Shown: piece after piece, positions 31,981 through 32,719 of the stretch | Position numbering within the stretch: the first letter of the stretch is position 1 | How the letters are laid out: the number at the start of each line of letters is the position of its first letter | Assembly (NCBI RefSeq): GCF_000167195.1 | Contig: NZ_AADV02000025.1 | Span: 1 to 32,719 of the forward strand | Source: Crocosphaera watsonii WH 8501 | GTDB lineage: Bacteria > Cyanobacteriota > Cyanobacteriia > Cyanobacteriales > Microcystaceae | Length of the DNA: 32,719 nt | Direction of reading: 5' to 3' | Position numbers and translations under genes: made by a program | The notes under the pieces: model-generated | What the model was told of the DNA's origin: nothing | Databases searched by the model: none | The model's input: only the letters and a program-made list of their open reading frames with translations

Positions 31981-32719
31981 TTATGCCACTTTTGACCAAG
32001 AATTTTCTGACAAATCAATAAGTTTTAGTACATAAAAATTGTTTAAAGTATAATCAAAATTAATGAAAGGCGGTTTGAGAGGTTCCCCTGTTCTATTATT
32101 AGTAAATAAGGACAAAAAAAGCGACAAAAACTGCCTCAGAAGTTTAGAAAGATTGACAACTAAAAATGTAATAGCAATAGATGTAATGGAGGTTTCAGGG
32201 AGTTTTGTTATCACGAGATTTAGGCTAAATCTTCGTTTAGCTTGTCCAAACTTTCCCTCAATAGCATTACGGAAGCATTCATCGGAGTGGGATTGTTTCT
32301 TTTCTTCTTCACTGACATTTTTCGGAGGTCTTCCTAACTTCGGACCACTGATTCTTATCCCTCTTTCCTTACACCAATTTCTGTTTTCCCTAGTTCGATA
32401 AATTTTATCTACATGGACGGATTCGGGATAATAGCCAAACGTTCTTTATACTTTTCTACTTGTTCTTTTAAATGACAAGATTCATTGAAGTTTTCCCAAC
32501 TTATTTTGTCTAGAAACACATAGTTATCTACACAGCTTACTGAGAGTTTAGCTCCAAACTCTATTGGTTTTCCTGCTTTTCCCCTCACTATTGGACGAAT
32601 ATGCGGTTGAGTTAAACTTACAATTCTTTGAGGAACACTCTGGGTCTTATTCTCCCACATTGACTGTCGTTGTTCATAAACTTTTTCGATAGTCTCTAGA
32701 CAATTTTCCTGTCTTTTAC
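31981..32719 (-). pseudogene. IS5-like transposase, frameshifted, runs past window edge
   Basis: The frame comes in open from the right edge (KRQENCLETIEKVYEQRQ) and reads through 32660-32409: PHIRPIVRGKAGKPIEFGAK with a catalytic Asp region, DNYVFLDKISWENFNES. It then goes off frame at KERLAIIPNPSM. One lost T near 32440 restores ERFGYYPESVHVDKIYRTRE, then GPKLGRPPKNVSEEEKK, CFRNAIEGKFGQAKRRFSLN with the likely catalytic Glu, and a hydrophobic C-terminus to 31981. The family is IS5-like (IS5/IS1182 type); I am not certain of the group. The outer end of the element is probably the TTAGGGTTTGCTGAA motif near 31950. Confidence 0.85.

Overview
The window looks like a piece of a low-GC, transposon-rich cyanobacterial chromosome. 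The signs are HIP1 octamers (GCGATCGC at 3311, 3371, 3417 and elsewhere), cyanobacterial-type pdhB, secD, secF, hemA and thrC, an FHA/GGDEF/EAL pair, and many insertion sequences. A Crocosphaera/Cyanothece-like unicellular cyanobacterium is my best guess. This is inference from style and gene content, not a database match.

Layout. 1-2445: a group II intron whose reverse transcriptase carries a large internal deletion, lying antisense against a fragment of an IS605-type tnpB gene, followed by hairpins typical of IS200/IS605 ends. 2446-3348: a coiled-coil protein and a divergent small membrane protein. 3349-7486: a broken IS1380-like transposase and an intact IS1634-family element (5480-7486). 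7456-12731 (minus strand): a compact gene set of two dynamin-like GTPases around a single-pass membrane protein. The upstream GTPase is split by an exact 19-bp tandem duplication. The downstream one has lost its C-terminus to the IS1634 insertion and carries Glu instead of the P-loop Gly. 12732-13938: gene-free, with heptamer repeats and strongly folded remnants of TnpB-type transposons.

13939-16687: a MoaD/ThiS-like sulfur-carrier protein behind threonine synthase, then an orphan ParA ATPase. 16679-20628: two tandem paralogous c-di-GMP proteins (FHA-GGDEF-EAL and FHA-PAS-GGDEF-EAL); the second ends at a premature TGA. 20725-23976: an IS66 element with an IS630 element nested inside its transposase gene. 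24225-26074: a hicBA toxin-antitoxin locus whose antitoxin is cut after codon 3 by a 1,400-bp DDE element with a 5-bp target duplication, and whose toxin ends at an early TAA.

26383-31597: the stable core, pdhB (pyruvate dehydrogenase E1 beta), secD-secF (protein translocation) and hemA (first committed step of tetrapyrrole synthesis). The spacers hold dispersed and tandem repeats. 31598-32719: a 107-bp MITE-like repeat and the end of a frameshifted IS5-like transposase that runs off the window.

The candidate for an unusual system is the dynamin/membrane-protein/dynamin set. More generally, the accessory genes carry many single-event lesions (nonsense codons, 1-bp indels, a 19-bp duplication) while the housekeeping genes are clean. 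That suggests recent decay, or sequencing errors that should be checked.
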